Shown: piece by piece, positions 46,201-54,484 of the stretch | Layout: every line of letters starts with the position of its first letter | Position numbering within the stretch: the stretch's first letter is position 1 | Source of the DNA: Moheibacter sp035515075 | GTDB lineage: Bacteria > Bacteroidota > Bacteroidia > Flavobacteriales > Weeksellaceae | DNA length: 54,773 nucleotides | NCBI GenBank assembly: GCA_035515075.1 | Contig: DATJBZ010000001.1 | Coordinates: 1-54,773, forward strand | Direction of reading: 5' to 3' | Made by a program: the position numbers and the translations under genes | The notes under the pieces: generated by a model | Database searches by the model: none | What the model was told of the DNA's origin: nothing | The model's input: only the letters and a program-made list of their open reading frames with translations

Positions 46201-46627
46201 AGTGTATGAGCAAAAAGATCCTTTGGTGATTTACAAACAAGAATCTTTCTTCGTTTTCCAAAGAATGTTGGATCGTTTGAACAAAGAAATCATTTCCTTC
46301 TTGTTCAAAGGAGAATTGCCAACGCCAGATCCTGCGCAAATCCAACACGCCAAACAACAGGTACAACAAAAAGTGGAAACCAACCGTGGCGCAGAAGAAG
46401 CTCCGAAAAACAATCCTGGAAACAACTATTTCAACGAATCGAATGCGTCTTCTACCAATTCCAATTCACCGCAAGCAGAAATCACTGCACCAAGACATGT
46501 GGTGAAAATTGGTCGAAATGACAAAGTTGCGGTTCGCAATGTAAAAACAGGAGAAAAACAAGAAATGAAATTCAAACAAGCCCAACCGTTGATTGAAAAT
46601 GGAGAATGGGTTTTGGTCGAAAATTGA
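43250..46627 (+). CDS. secA: preprotein translocase ATPase SecA
   Basis: 1125 residues. The motor ATPase of Sec-dependent export. Walker A is QTGEGKT (K199), Walker B is DEVD (301-304), followed by the SVLIDDARTPLI segment; the second nucleotide domain shows TNMAGRGTD and RQLRGRAGRQGDPG. It is about 220 residues longer than E. coli SecA because of extra segments within the first half (e.g. around 340-460), usual in Bacteroidota. The C-terminus lacks the cysteine zinc-binding tail of proteobacterial SecA and ends in a small conserved domain (HVVKIGRNDKVAVRN). Confidence 0.97.
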   Translation: MSIIEKILKGFLGDKNQKDVKELQKYADLALAAEKEIERLSHDALRAKSDAFRQKLQDATKAQKDEIEALKQQAETTENVDDKEVFYEQIDKINKEAYEIEEQILTEILPEAFAVVKETAKRFKDNPTLQVTATAFDRELSATKAYVELIDDTQALWKNTWDAAGKEVVWDMVHYNVQLIGGTTLHQGKIAEMQTGEGKTLVATLPVYLNALTGRGVHLITVNDYLARRDSAWMAPIFEFHGMKVDCIDNHQPNSPGRKNAYKADIVYGTNNEFGFDYLRDNMSNSPDGLVQRELNFAIVDEVDSVLIDDARTPLIISGPVPQGDRQEFDDLKPKVEKLFNIQREELGKTLNLAKQLFKDGNVKDAGFNLYQVFRGLPKYKPLIKFLSQEGIRSQLQKTESHYIADNNREMPEVDQHLYFVIDEKNNQVDLTDKGIEYLSKGMDDPNFFILQDVGTVLAEIEAQKLPKEEEYQAKEEFFRDFSIKSERIHTLTQLLKAYTLFEKDNEYVVMEGQVKIVDEQTGRIMDGRRYSDGLHQAIEAKENVKVEAATQTFATITLQNYFRMYNKLAGMTGTAETEAGEFWEIYELDVVAIPTNRPIARFDLQDKVYKTNREKFNAVIEEIVDLSQNQKRPVLVGTTNVETSELLSRTLQMRKIPHNVLNAKLHKQEADIVAKAGQPGEITIATNMAGRGTDIKISEEVKKAGGLAIIGTERHDSRRVDRQLRGRAGRQGDPGSSIFYVSLEDNLMRLFGSEKIAKLMDRMGHKDGDMIQHSMISKSIERAQKKVEENNFGVRKRLLEYDDVMNKQREVIYKRRKNALFGDRLDVDIANMIYDTSASIVQEAKNNDNFKQMEFDLIKYFTMDSPVDEATFKSMSNKDLINMVYDAASLDYHKHVQTQAEKAFPIIQNVFEKPGNNFTRIQVPFTDGIRTLMVVTDLEKSYESKGQELLKDFEKGIVLSLIDEHWKEHLRDVDDLRRSVQNAVYEQKDPLVIYKQESFFVFQRMLDRLNKEIISFLFKGELPTPDPAQIQHAKQQVQQKVETNRGAEEAPKNNPGNNYFNESNASSTNSNSPQAEITAPRHVVKIGRNDKVAVRNVKTGEKQEMKFKQAQPLIENGEWVLVEN

Positions 46628-46651
46628 TCTTGATATTTTTCTATAAAATAA

Positions 46652-46685
46652 AATCCGATGCCTCATTGAAGCATCGGATTTTTTT
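46652..46685. terminator. bidirectional terminator between secA and hemW
   Basis: AATCCGATGC and GCATCGGATT form a perfect 10-bp stem with a 9-nt loop, flanked by A-rich and T-rich tracts, between two converging genes. Confidence 0.85.
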
Positions 46686-46700
46686 ATTTAAATGAATGAT

Positions 46701-47825
46701 TTAAATTCTGAACAAATCTCCTGCGATGCCGTCTGCCAAAAATTTTCCTTTGGTCGTCAACACCAAATGATTTTCATGGATTGCAACGGTTTGATTGTCC
46801 AAATGAATCATCAATTCTTGCATCAAATCTTCATAAAAGTTAATAGGAAATTCTTGTTGAATTTGTTGTAAATCCAAACCTTCGACCGTGCGCAATTTGA
46901 TCATCAATAATTCATTGAATCGATCTTCTGCACTCAATTGCTCAAATTCGCTGGGCAATTCTCCCGACAGAATTTTTTTGATATAAATCGAATTGTTGCT
47001 CACATTCCAACTTCTGTTTTTGCCATCATACGAATGCGCGGAAGGGCCAATGCCCAAATACAAATGACCGTTCCAATAGTTGGAATTGTGTCGAGAACGA
47101 CAATTTGGTTTGGAAAAATTCGAAATTTCATATTGTTCAAATCCATTGTCCAAAAGTGTTTTGACCAAAATTTCAAAATGTCTTGCTTGTTTGAATTCAT
47201 CGATGTCAGGAATTTTTCCGCTGACAATTTGGTGTTGCAACAAAGTTTTGTCTTCCACCGTCAACACATAAGACGAAATGTGCGGTACTTGTAAATCCAA
47301 CGCAATTTGCAAATTCTCGCGCCACATCTCATCTGTCGTCGTTTGACTGCCATAAATCAAATCGATGGTGATGTTTTCAAAACCTGCATTTTGTACCATT
47401 TTGACTGCAGTCAATGCTTCCTCTGCACGATGTGCACGGTTCATTTGTCGCAAATCTTCTTCAAAAAAAGATTGCACGCCAATGCTGAAACGATTGATGG
47501 GCGTCGATTTCAAGGCTTTGATTTTCAATTCGCTCAAATCATCTGGATTGGCTTCCAAAGTAATTTCTGGATTTTCTGCGATGGAATAATGGTCAAAAAT
47601 GGTGGAAAAAATCAGATTCAATTCATCCAAAGTCAAAACCGAAGGCGTTCCTCCGCCAAAATAAATGGTTTCAATGGCTTCATTGCATTCATTTTTTCTT
47701 AAAATCAATTCCTGCACAATCGCTTGTACCATTTGTTCTTTCGAATTGAAATGGGTCGAAAAATGGTAATCGCAATAACTGCATTTCTGTTTGCAATAAG
47801 GAATGTGGATGTAAATGCCTGCCAT
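46701..47825 (-). CDS. hemW: HemW-like radical SAM heme chaperone
   Basis: 374 residues starting MAGIYIHIPYCKQKCSYC. The radical-SAM cluster cysteines are C11, C15 and C18; the fourth Cys that marks true oxygen-independent coproporphyrinogen oxidase HemN (CxxxCxxCxC) is missing, which points to HemW, a heme-binding protein that delivers heme to respiratory enzymes. The GGGTPS motif near 57-62 binds SAM. The presence of a heme-rich cbb3 locus in the same region fits but is not linked in an operon. Confidence 0.88.
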   Translation of the reverse strand: MAGIYIHIPYCKQKCSYCDYHFSTHFNSKEQMVQAIVQELILRKNECNEAIETIYFGGGTPSVLTLDELNLIFSTIFDHYSIAENPEITLEANPDDLSELKIKALKSTPINRFSIGVQSFFEEDLRQMNRAHRAEEALTAVKMVQNAGFENITIDLIYGSQTTTDEMWRENLQIALDLQVPHISSYVLTVEDKTLLQHQIVSGKIPDIDEFKQARHFEILVKTLLDNGFEQYEISNFSKPNCRSRHNSNYWNGHLYLGIGPSAHSYDGKNRSWNVSNNSIYIKKILSGELPSEFEQLSAEDRFNELLMIKLRTVEGLDLQQIQQEFPINFYEDLMQELMIHLDNQTVAIHENHLVLTTKGKFLADGIAGDLFRI

Positions 47826-47874
47826 GGTACAAAGCTAAGTCGTTTGAATTGAAATTTCAGCCAAAAAAATCAAA

Positions 47875-50004
47875 CTAATCGATCATCGACAATTGGATTC
47901 GTTTTCTTTCTTGGTCCACATCGACCACCGTTACTTCCACAATTTGGTTCAAATGTACCACTTGGTTGACATCGGAAATGAATTCATTTGCCAATTTAGA
48001 AATATGCACCAAACCGCTTTCTTTGATACCAATGTCCACAAAACAACCAAAATTGGTGATGTTGTTGACAATGCCTTGCAATTTCATGCCTGTCTTCAAA
48101 TCTTCAATTTTTCGAATATTCTTGTCAAATTGAACCATCACTGCTTGCTTTCTTGGATCGAGTCCTGGCTTTTCAAGTTCTTTCAAAATATCTTGAATGG
48201 TTGGCAAACCCGTCTTTTCGGTGACATACTTTTGAGGTTGAATGGTGGAAATTACCGCTGTGTTTCCAATTAATTCAGAAGTTGAAACATTTGAATCTTT
48301 GGCCATTTTCTCTACGATATAATAGGATTCTGGATGAACTGCTGAATTGTCCAAAGGGTTTTTGGGCGTTGAAATTCTCAAAAATGCAGAAGCTTGTTGA
48401 AAGGCTTTTTCTCCCAATCGGGGTACCCTTTTTAGATCTTCTCTTGAAGAAAACGCACCATGTTCAGTTCGGAAATCAACGATATTCTCAGCCAGCTTCT
48501 CCCCTATTCCTGAAACATAATTCAATAAATGCTTGCTCGCCGTATTCAGATTCACACCGACTTGGTTCACGCACAACATCACGGTTTCGTCCAATTCTTC
48601 TTTCAATAATTTCTGGTCGACATCGTGTTGGTATTGCCCCACGCCAATGGATTTGGGTTCAATTTTCACCAATTCTGCCAAAGGATCCGCCAAACGACGA
48701 CCGATGGACACGGCGCCACGGACGGTGACATCATATTGAGGAAATTCATCTCGGGCAATTTTAGAGGCGGAATAAATCGATGCGCCCGCTTCATTGACCA
48801 CAAAAACGCGCAACTTTTGGTCAAAAGGAATTTGTTGTATCCAATTTTCAGTTTCTCTCGAAGCCGTCCCATTGCCAATTGAAATCGCTTCAATTTGATA
48901 GGCATTGACCAACGAACGGATTTTTTTCCCTGCTTCCGCTTTTTGGTTTTGTGGCGCGTGCGGATAAATCGTTTCATTGTGCAACAATTCACCATGTTCA
49001 TCCAAACACACCACTTTACAGCCCGAACGAAAACCAGGATCAATCGCCAAAATTCGTTTTTCGCCCAAAGGCGCTGTCAACAACAATTGCTGTAAATTCT
49101 TCGCAAAGACTTGGATTGAATTTTTGTCGGCCAAGGTTTTGGCTTCGGTCAATTTCTCGGTTGCCAAAGAAGGTGCCAACAAACGTGCATAAGCATCTTT
49201 GATCGCCGTTTCCAAAAACGAAACCACTTCTTTTTGTTGGGTTCGAATGATGTTTTTTTCAATGATCTCCAACGCTTCAGCGCGATCCACACCCACCGAA
49301 ACGCGTAAAAAACCTTCTTTTTCTCCTCTCAAAATCGCCAATAATCGATGTGCAGGCGAACGTTTCAAGGCTTCACTGAAATCAAAATACTGTGTAAATT
49401 TCTGGGCCTCTTCTTCTGTTTTTTTAGCAGCAATTACTTTGGATTCAATGACGGCTTCATGCTGAAATTTTCGGCGCAATTGGTGTCGAACGCGTTCATT
49501 TTCATTGATCCATTCGGCGATGATGTGCTGTGCGCCTTCCAAGGCTTTGTCAACGGTCGGAACATTTTCATTCAAATAACGGTTCGCCAAAGCAGTTAAA
49601 TCCAAGACTGCATTTTGTTTCATGATAATTTTTGCCAAAGGCTCCAAACCATGCTCACGCGCTGTTCCTGCTTTTGTTTTTCGTTTTCTTTTGAACGGCA
49701 GATAATAATCTTCCAACAATACTTCGTCGTAGCAATTCGTGATTTTTCGTTGCAGTTCTTCGGTCAGCGCATTTTGTTCTTCAATGGCTTTAAGAATTGT
49801 TTCTTTTCGTTTTTGAATTTCCTCAAAGTTTACTTTCAATTTGGCGATGGTCGAAATCTCGACTTCGTCCAAATTCCCGGTCATTTCCTTTCGGTAACGC
49901 GCAATGAAAGGCAGCGTATTGTCTTCGTTCAATAGTTGAACGGTGTTTTCAATTTGTCGAGTTGAAATTTGGGTCGAATGTTGAATGTATTGGATGATGT
50001 TCAT
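47875..50004 (-). CDS. tex: Tex-family RNA-binding transcription accessory protein
   Basis: 709 residues from the Met at 50004. N-terminal helical region with LPFIARYRKEMTGNLDE, a central YqgF/RNase H-like domain (ILAIDPGFRSGCKVVC), helix-hairpin-helix motifs (NYVSGIGEKLAENIV) and a C-terminal S1 RNA-binding domain (~635-705; GIVNNITNFGCFVDIG). Tex takes part in transcription and RNA turnover in bacteria. It is divergent from the AT-rich unknown gene at 50136. Confidence 0.93.
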   Translation of the reverse strand: MNIIQYIQHSTQISTRQIENTVQLLNEDNTLPFIARYRKEMTGNLDEVEISTIAKLKVNFEEIQKRKETILKAIEEQNALTEELQRKITNCYDEVLLEDYYLPFKRKRKTKAGTAREHGLEPLAKIIMKQNAVLDLTALANRYLNENVPTVDKALEGAQHIIAEWINENERVRHQLRRKFQHEAVIESKVIAAKKTEEEAQKFTQYFDFSEALKRSPAHRLLAILRGEKEGFLRVSVGVDRAEALEIIEKNIIRTQQKEVVSFLETAIKDAYARLLAPSLATEKLTEAKTLADKNSIQVFAKNLQQLLLTAPLGEKRILAIDPGFRSGCKVVCLDEHGELLHNETIYPHAPQNQKAEAGKKIRSLVNAYQIEAISIGNGTASRETENWIQQIPFDQKLRVFVVNEAGASIYSASKIARDEFPQYDVTVRGAVSIGRRLADPLAELVKIEPKSIGVGQYQHDVDQKLLKEELDETVMLCVNQVGVNLNTASKHLLNYVSGIGEKLAENIVDFRTEHGAFSSREDLKRVPRLGEKAFQQASAFLRISTPKNPLDNSAVHPESYYIVEKMAKDSNVSTSELIGNTAVISTIQPQKYVTEKTGLPTIQDILKELEKPGLDPRKQAVMVQFDKNIRKIEDLKTGMKLQGIVNNITNFGCFVDIGIKESGLVHISKLANEFISDVNQVVHLNQIVEVTVVDVDQERKRIQLSMID

Positions 50005-50135
50005 AGCCCGCAAAGATAAACAGTGCAATCGGTATTCAAAGAATTTAATGAAAGACTAAGATTAGTGAAAGCTGTGCGGACAGCATTTCCTACGAATGAA
50101 ACTTTTGTATATTTGGGAGCACTCTTTAAAAAATT

Positions 50136-51032
50136 ATGAAAAAAGATGAACCAATTTTAGAAGTGAATAGGGCCTCCACTACTATTGGGTTTTTAGCGTT
50201 AATATTATTTTCAATTTTATTGTTATTTATATTTTCATTTGATGGCAATTACGTTGATACAACATATTTCCCACTATTTCTACCTATCATTTTATTAGCA
50301 ACGCATTCATTATTAAAAAACTCATTAGATATAAAGTTTTATAAAAATTATATTTTAATTAAAAATATTTATTCAAAATCATGGAATAGACTACATTATG
50401 AAAATTTGTATTATAATAAAGGTTTTAATTCTGTAAAAAACATATTTTCAAATGATCAAGAAGAGAAACGTGAATTTATTTCGATAAAAATTGAAAATTA
50501 TAGAATTAAATTTCATGAAAACGATGAAGAATTTAAAGATCTAAAAAAACTGATCTCTGAAAAAGTAACATTAGAGAAAAATGTTGCTTTTAATTACAAA
50601 AGATACATACTCATATTTCTAACTTTATCAACTTTTTGTGTTTGGTTTTATCTTAATTCAAATGGTTTGAATGCCAAAGAAAAAGAAAATATTGAAAGCA
50701 TAAAAGAGAAAGGCTATGTGGAATTAGAAGGAATTGTAAAATCAGTAGAATACACTGGGAAATCATTGCATAATATACATGTTAAAATCTATGGAAAAAA
50801 CTTTATTTTTGAACCAGAAAACAGCCAAAGGTATTACACTGACCAAGTTTTTAAACAAAATTTAATAAAAGGAAAAACTATAGTTCTATATTTAGCACCC
50901 AATGAGTTTGAAAAGAAAATTAAAAAATCAAAGAGCTTAAATTATTATGATAAATATTTAAGACATCGCTTCATTAAGTTTTATGGTGTAAAAACGGAAA
51001 GTTATACATCTAATCCTGAATTTAGAAATTAA
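50136..51032 (+). CDS. unknown membrane protein, AT-rich
   Basis: 298 residues. Two N-terminal membrane helices (~17-38 and ~45-62), a basic cytoplasmic region, a third helix (~150-168; YILIFLTLSTFCVWFYL), and a C-terminal domain of about 120 residues, likely beta-rich (VELEGIVKSVEYTGKSLHNI). Base composition and codon use are clearly more AT-rich than the genes around it (many AAA, ATA, TTA codons), suggesting transfer. I do not recognise the family. Confidence 0.7.
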   Translation: MKKDEPILEVNRASTTIGFLALILFSILLLFIFSFDGNYVDTTYFPLFLPIILLATHSLLKNSLDIKFYKNYILIKNIYSKSWNRLHYENLYYNKGFNSVKNIFSNDQEEKREFISIKIENYRIKFHENDEEFKDLKKLISEKVTLEKNVAFNYKRYILIFLTLSTFCVWFYLNSNGLNAKEKENIESIKEKGYVELEGIVKSVEYTGKSLHNIHVKIYGKNFIFEPENSQRYYTDQVFKQNLIKGKTIVLYLAPNEFEKKIKKSKSLNYYDKYLRHRFIKFYGVKTESYTSNPEFRN

Positions 51033-51168
51033 ATCAATTTGACAAAATGGAATCTTTTGTCTTGGCTGAACTTTTGGTTGGTTTTACTCGTCACTTCGCA
51101 AGACGCGCGGAGAGTTAGTAAAAAAACACAAAACCCGTAAACTGGTTTATGAATTGAGAATAAATTCC

Positions 51169-51176
51169 TAATTTTG
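51169..51176 (+). promoter_or_regulatory. candidate promoter -7 box of the second toxin-antitoxin pair
   Basis: TAATTTTG fits TAnnTTTG and lies 17 bp before the antitoxin start codon. TTTA or TTG candidates lie at a -33-like distance but are not convincing. Confidence 0.35.
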
Positions 51177-51193
51177 ATGTAAATAGCTTAACG

Positions 51194-51433
51194 ATGAATT
51201 TAGAAACTAGAAAATTAAATTTAATTACCTATCTCGCTCAATTGAAGGATGAACGTTTTTTTGAGAAAATAGAGAATTACATTTTAAGAAAAATTGAAAA
51301 AGAAGATCATTCTGAATTCAAACCTTTTACAGTTGAAGAGCTCATTAGTCGAATAGAAAAGTCTGAAGAAGATTTTAATAATGGAAATTACAAATTGCAA
51401 GATGATTTAGAAATAACATCTGAAAATTGGTAA
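51194..51433 (+). CDS. type II antitoxin
   Basis: 79 acidic, helical residues with LITYLAQLKDERFFEKIENYIL in the first half and FTVEELISRIEKSEEDFNNG in the second, a common pattern for Bacteroidota antitoxins paired with ParE-like toxins. It is 3 bp before the toxin gene. Confidence 0.8.
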   Translation: MNLETRKLNLITYLAQLKDERFFEKIENYILRKIEKEDHSEFKPFTVEELISRIEKSEEDFNNGNYKLQDDLEITSENW

Positions 51434-51436
51434 TTC

Positions 51437-51754
51437 ATGAAAATTATTTGGACAGATTTTGCGGTAAATAACCTGAAAGACATTTTCGATTATTATAAAA
51501 TGAAAGCAAGTTATAAAATTGCGCATAAAATTCGAAAGCAAATTTTGTCTTCTACAAAACAACTGAGCAATAATCCTGAGTCTGGTCAGATTGAATTCAA
51601 TTTGGTAAAATTGAATCAAAAACACAGATATATCGTTTGTGGAAATTACAAAATCATCTATAAAATTAAGGGTAAAAAAATCATCATCAATGATGTTTTT
51701 GACGTAAGACAGCATCCAATAAAAATGATCGACAAAGATAGAAAGACAAAATAA
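51437..51754 (+). CDS. RelE/ParE-family toxin
   Basis: 105 residues of the RelE/ParE fold: IIWTDFAVNNLKDIFDYY, a helical hairpin up to SSTKQLSNNPESGQIE, then the strands RYIVCGNYKIIYKIKGK and the final VFDVRQHP, in which Arg and His match the family's usual end. It is a different subfamily from the toxin at 36496. Confidence 0.88.
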   Translation: MKIIWTDFAVNNLKDIFDYYKMKASYKIAHKIRKQILSSTKQLSNNPESGQIEFNLVKLNQKHRYIVCGNYKIIYKIKGKKIIINDVFDVRQHPIKMIDKDRKTK

Positions 51755-51834
51755 TGAATTCTTCTGCTAACAAAGTATTGACCAAATGGAAATAGCGAGT
51801 TTAATTATTGTTTAATAAAAATAGAGAAATTAAA

Positions 51835-52287
51835 ATGAGTAAAAACCTATACATGATCAATCGACAAAAGCTATTGTTTATGGTCGAAGAATTGCATCAA
51901 CGAGGGTATGGAAAACTACGAATCATTCCTTATTTGGCACCTTCGGGATTGCATTGGCGTTGTAATTTCATTGATGAAAACAAAGAGTCTAAAGTGATTG
52001 TTTCTAATTGGATAAATGAACATGAAGACAAACACTCAAAAGATGAAATTCAATTAACGATACAAGAATTAGCAGATTTATTTGTCAAGGAAAATGATGC
52101 GTTTATCGAGCACTGCAAAGGAGAAAATAAGAAGTACGAAAATTGGTACAGTGAAATGTTGAAACAACTAACAACAGGCGAATTGCCCTATGCCTTTTCG
52201 GATTATGAAAGCTCCCGTGATTTTTGGTTTACTTCAAATGGCAACAAAATTAAAACATTGTCGAATGAGCGAAATTATTATTATTGA
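51835..52287 (+). CDS. unknown soluble protein
   Basis: 150 residues from the Met at 51835 (nine in-frame codons upstream are ignored). It begins MSKNLYMINRQKLLFMVEELHQRGYGKLRI and is a mix of helices and strands without signal or membrane segments; WRCNFIDENKES and ESSRDFWFTSNG are visible landmarks. It lies in the AT-rich accessory patch. I do not recognise it; an immunity or phage-related role is possible but unproven. Confidence 0.6.
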   Translation: MSKNLYMINRQKLLFMVEELHQRGYGKLRIIPYLAPSGLHWRCNFIDENKESKVIVSNWINEHEDKHSKDEIQLTIQELADLFVKENDAFIEHCKGENKKYENWYSEMLKQLTTGELPYAFSDYESSRDFWFTSNGNKIKTLSNERNYYY

Positions 52288-52382
52288 AATAAATCAAATA
52301 AATAACTGGTTTTAAGAAAAAAACAAATCGATAAACTACAACCCTATCAGGTCTAAGAAATGGCCATTACAAAATTCTATCG

Positions 52383-52390
52383 TACCTTTG
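52383..52390 (+). promoter_or_regulatory. lysS promoter -7 box
   Basis: TACCTTTG fits TAnnTTTG exactly and lies 25 bp before the lysS start codon. The -33 region is weak. Confidence 0.4.
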
Positions 52391-52415
52391 CCCATCGAAA
52401 AAATTAGATAAAAAA

Positions 52416-54104
52416 ATGCAATTAACAGAACAAGAAATCATCCGTCGCGAAAAGTTGGCACAGCTCAACGAAATCGGAATTGAACCTTATCCCGCTGCCG
52501 AATTTAAAGTTACTTCTACTGCTGAAGAAATCCTGAAGAATTACGAAGAAGGGAAACAGGTGAAGCTCGCTGGGCGTTTGATGTCTGTTCGACAAATGGG
52601 AAAAGCTTCTTTTGCGGAATTGCAAGACAGTTCGGGTAGAATCCAAATTTACATTGCCAGAGACAGCATTTCTACTGACGAAGAAGCCACGGCATACAAT
52701 GTGTTGTTCAAAAAATTGTTGGACATCGGTGATTTCATCGGTATTGAAGGCCATCAGTTCAAAACCAAAGTAGGTGAAATTTCAGTACACGTTTCCAAAT
52801 TGGATTTATTGGCGAAGGCTTTGCGCCCTTTACCGATTGTAAAAACCGATGAAGACGGCAAAGTACATGATGCTTTTGTCGATCCAGAATTGCGTTACAG
52901 AATGCGTTATGTCGATTTGGTGGTCAATCCACACGTCAAAGATATTTTCATCAAAAGAACCAAAATGTTCAATTCCATGCGAAATTTCTTCAATGAAAAA
53001 GGCTATATGGAAGTAGAAACACCCGTTTTGCAACCGATTCCTGGAGGTGCTGCGGCGCGACCATTCATGACGCACCACAATGCTTTGGACATTCCGTTGT
53101 ACATGCGAATTGCCAATGAATTGTACTTGAAAAGATTGATAGTCGGTGGATTTGATGGGGTGTATGAATTCGCCAAAAACTTCAGAAATGAAGGCATGGA
53201 CCGAACGCACAATCCAGAATTTACCGTCATGGAAATTTATGTGGCTTATACCGATTACCATTGGATGATGGACTTCACCGAACAACTTTTGGAACATACT
53301 GCACAAGCGGTCAACGGAAATACCATCAGTCAATTTGGGGATCATGAAATCAATTGGAAAGCGCCTTATCCAAGAATTTCCATGCGCGATGCGATCATCC
53401 AATACACTGGTTTCGATATCAAAGGAAAGTCAGAAGATGAAATCCGACAAGCAGCCATGGATTTGGGCATTGAAGTGGATGATACGATGGGCAAAGGAAA
53501 ATTAATCGATGAAATTTTTGGCGAGAAATGCGAAGGAAATTTCATTCAACCTACTTTCATCACTGATTATCCAATTGAAATGTCACCTTTGACCAAAAAA
53601 CATAGAAGCGAAGAAGGATTGACGGAACGTTTTGAATTGATGGTTTGTGGAAAAGAAATTGCGAATGCGTATTCGGAATTGAATGATCCGATCGACCAAA
53701 GAGCGCGTTTTGAAGAACAAATGCGTTTGTCTGAAAAAGGCGACGACGAAGCGATGTTCATCGACCAGGATTTCTTGAGGGCTTTGGAATTTGGAATGCC
53801 ACCCACTTCAGGTTTGGGCATTGGGATGGATCGTTTGTTGATGTTTTTGACCAATACGCCATCGATTCAAGAAGTATTGTTTTTCCCTCAAATGAAACCT
53901 GAGAAAAAACAAATCGCCGTTTCTGAAGATGCGAAAGCCGTGTTGGAATTGTTGTCTAAAACAGAACGAATGGCTTTGAATGATTTGAAAGACCAATCAG
54001 GATTGTCAGGTAAAAAATGGGACAAATCCATCAAAGAATTAACAGCCAATAAATTGGTCAAAGTGGATAAAACCGATGAAGGTTTGTTTGTGGAAGAAAT
54101 GTAA
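52416..54104 (+). CDS. lysS: lysyl-tRNA synthetase, class II
   Basis: 562 residues. An N-terminal OB-fold anticodon-binding domain (~50-150; KLAGRLMSVRQMGKASF) is followed by the class II catalytic core with motif 2 (FRNEGMDRTHNPEFT) and motif 3 (GLGIGMDRLLM). The last ~65 residues (after ~497) form a helical extension not found in E. coli LysS but usual in Bacteroidota. It charges tRNA-Lys. A terminator follows 30 bp after the stop codon. Confidence 0.96.
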   Translation: MQLTEQEIIRREKLAQLNEIGIEPYPAAEFKVTSTAEEILKNYEEGKQVKLAGRLMSVRQMGKASFAELQDSSGRIQIYIARDSISTDEEATAYNVLFKKLLDIGDFIGIEGHQFKTKVGEISVHVSKLDLLAKALRPLPIVKTDEDGKVHDAFVDPELRYRMRYVDLVVNPHVKDIFIKRTKMFNSMRNFFNEKGYMEVETPVLQPIPGGAAARPFMTHHNALDIPLYMRIANELYLKRLIVGGFDGVYEFAKNFRNEGMDRTHNPEFTVMEIYVAYTDYHWMMDFTEQLLEHTAQAVNGNTISQFGDHEINWKAPYPRISMRDAIIQYTGFDIKGKSEDEIRQAAMDLGIEVDDTMGKGKLIDEIFGEKCEGNFIQPTFITDYPIEMSPLTKKHRSEEGLTERFELMVCGKEIANAYSELNDPIDQRARFEEQMRLSEKGDDEAMFIDQDFLRALEFGMPPTSGLGIGMDRLLMFLTNTPSIQEVLFFPQMKPEKKQIAVSEDAKAVLELLSKTERMALNDLKDQSGLSGKKWDKSIKELTANKLVKVDKTDEGLFVEEM

Positions 54105-54134
54105 AAACTTAATTCTTCAATAGAAAATACACTC

Positions 54135-54173
54135 AGATTTCCAATTGAATTCGTTCGATTGGAAATCTTTTTT
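54135..54173 (+). terminator. lysS terminator
   Basis: AGATTTCCAAT and ATTGGAAATCT make an 11-bp perfect stem with a 12-nt loop and a run of six T. Confidence 0.85.
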
Positions 54174-54178
54174 ATGCT

Positions 54179-54243
54179 GCCTTTTCAAGGCGCTCCTTCT
54201 CAAAGCGATGCTTTGAGCTAATGTATATTTCCCTTTCAGGGAA
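54179..54243 (-). repeat. REP-like hairpin triplet, copy 1
   Basis: Three hairpins in a row: GCCTTTTCAAGGC (54179-54191), CTCAAAGC-GAT-GCTTTGAG (54199-54217) and TTCCCTTTCAGGGAA (54229-54243). The same three, in the same order, occur inverted at 54390-54472. The first hairpin carries a compensating change (C-G to T-A at the fourth pair) relative to the other copy, which supports selection on the stem. Confidence 0.7.
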
Positions 54244-54389
54244 AAAATATTTAAAAATTGTACGAGAGTTTTAACAGAAATGTTATTTCCTATAATTCTC
54301 TGAGTTGTTGTCAAAAATTAATAGAACAAATAACTTTCAAGATTAAAAATAGAAAAATCACTACTTGTTACCTATTAATTTTAACCCAA

Positions 54390-54472
54390 GCCCTGAAAGG
54401 GCGACCATAACCTAACTTAGAGCAACGCTCTAAGAACAAAACCATCTCTTCTAAAATGCGCCCTGAAAGGGC
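54390..54472 (+). repeat. REP-like hairpin triplet, copy 2 (inverted)
   Basis: GCCCTGAAAGGGC (54390-54402), CTTAGAGC-AAC-GCTCTAAG (54416-54434) and GCCCTGAAAGGGC (54460-54472). It is the reverse-complement arrangement of the copy at 54179-54243; between the two lie 146 bp of AT-rich sequence without a gene. The outer end is 13 bp from the stop codon of the RAYT transposase, the enzyme family that moves REP elements. Confidence 0.75.
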
Positions 54473-54484
54473 AGCATAATTCAA

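Noticed and set aside
54179..54472. Hairpin series after lysS as multiple terminators or a CRISPR array
   Set aside because: lysS has its own good terminator at 54135-54173; the hairpins lack T tracts, are arranged as inverted triplets and sit beside a RAYT gene.
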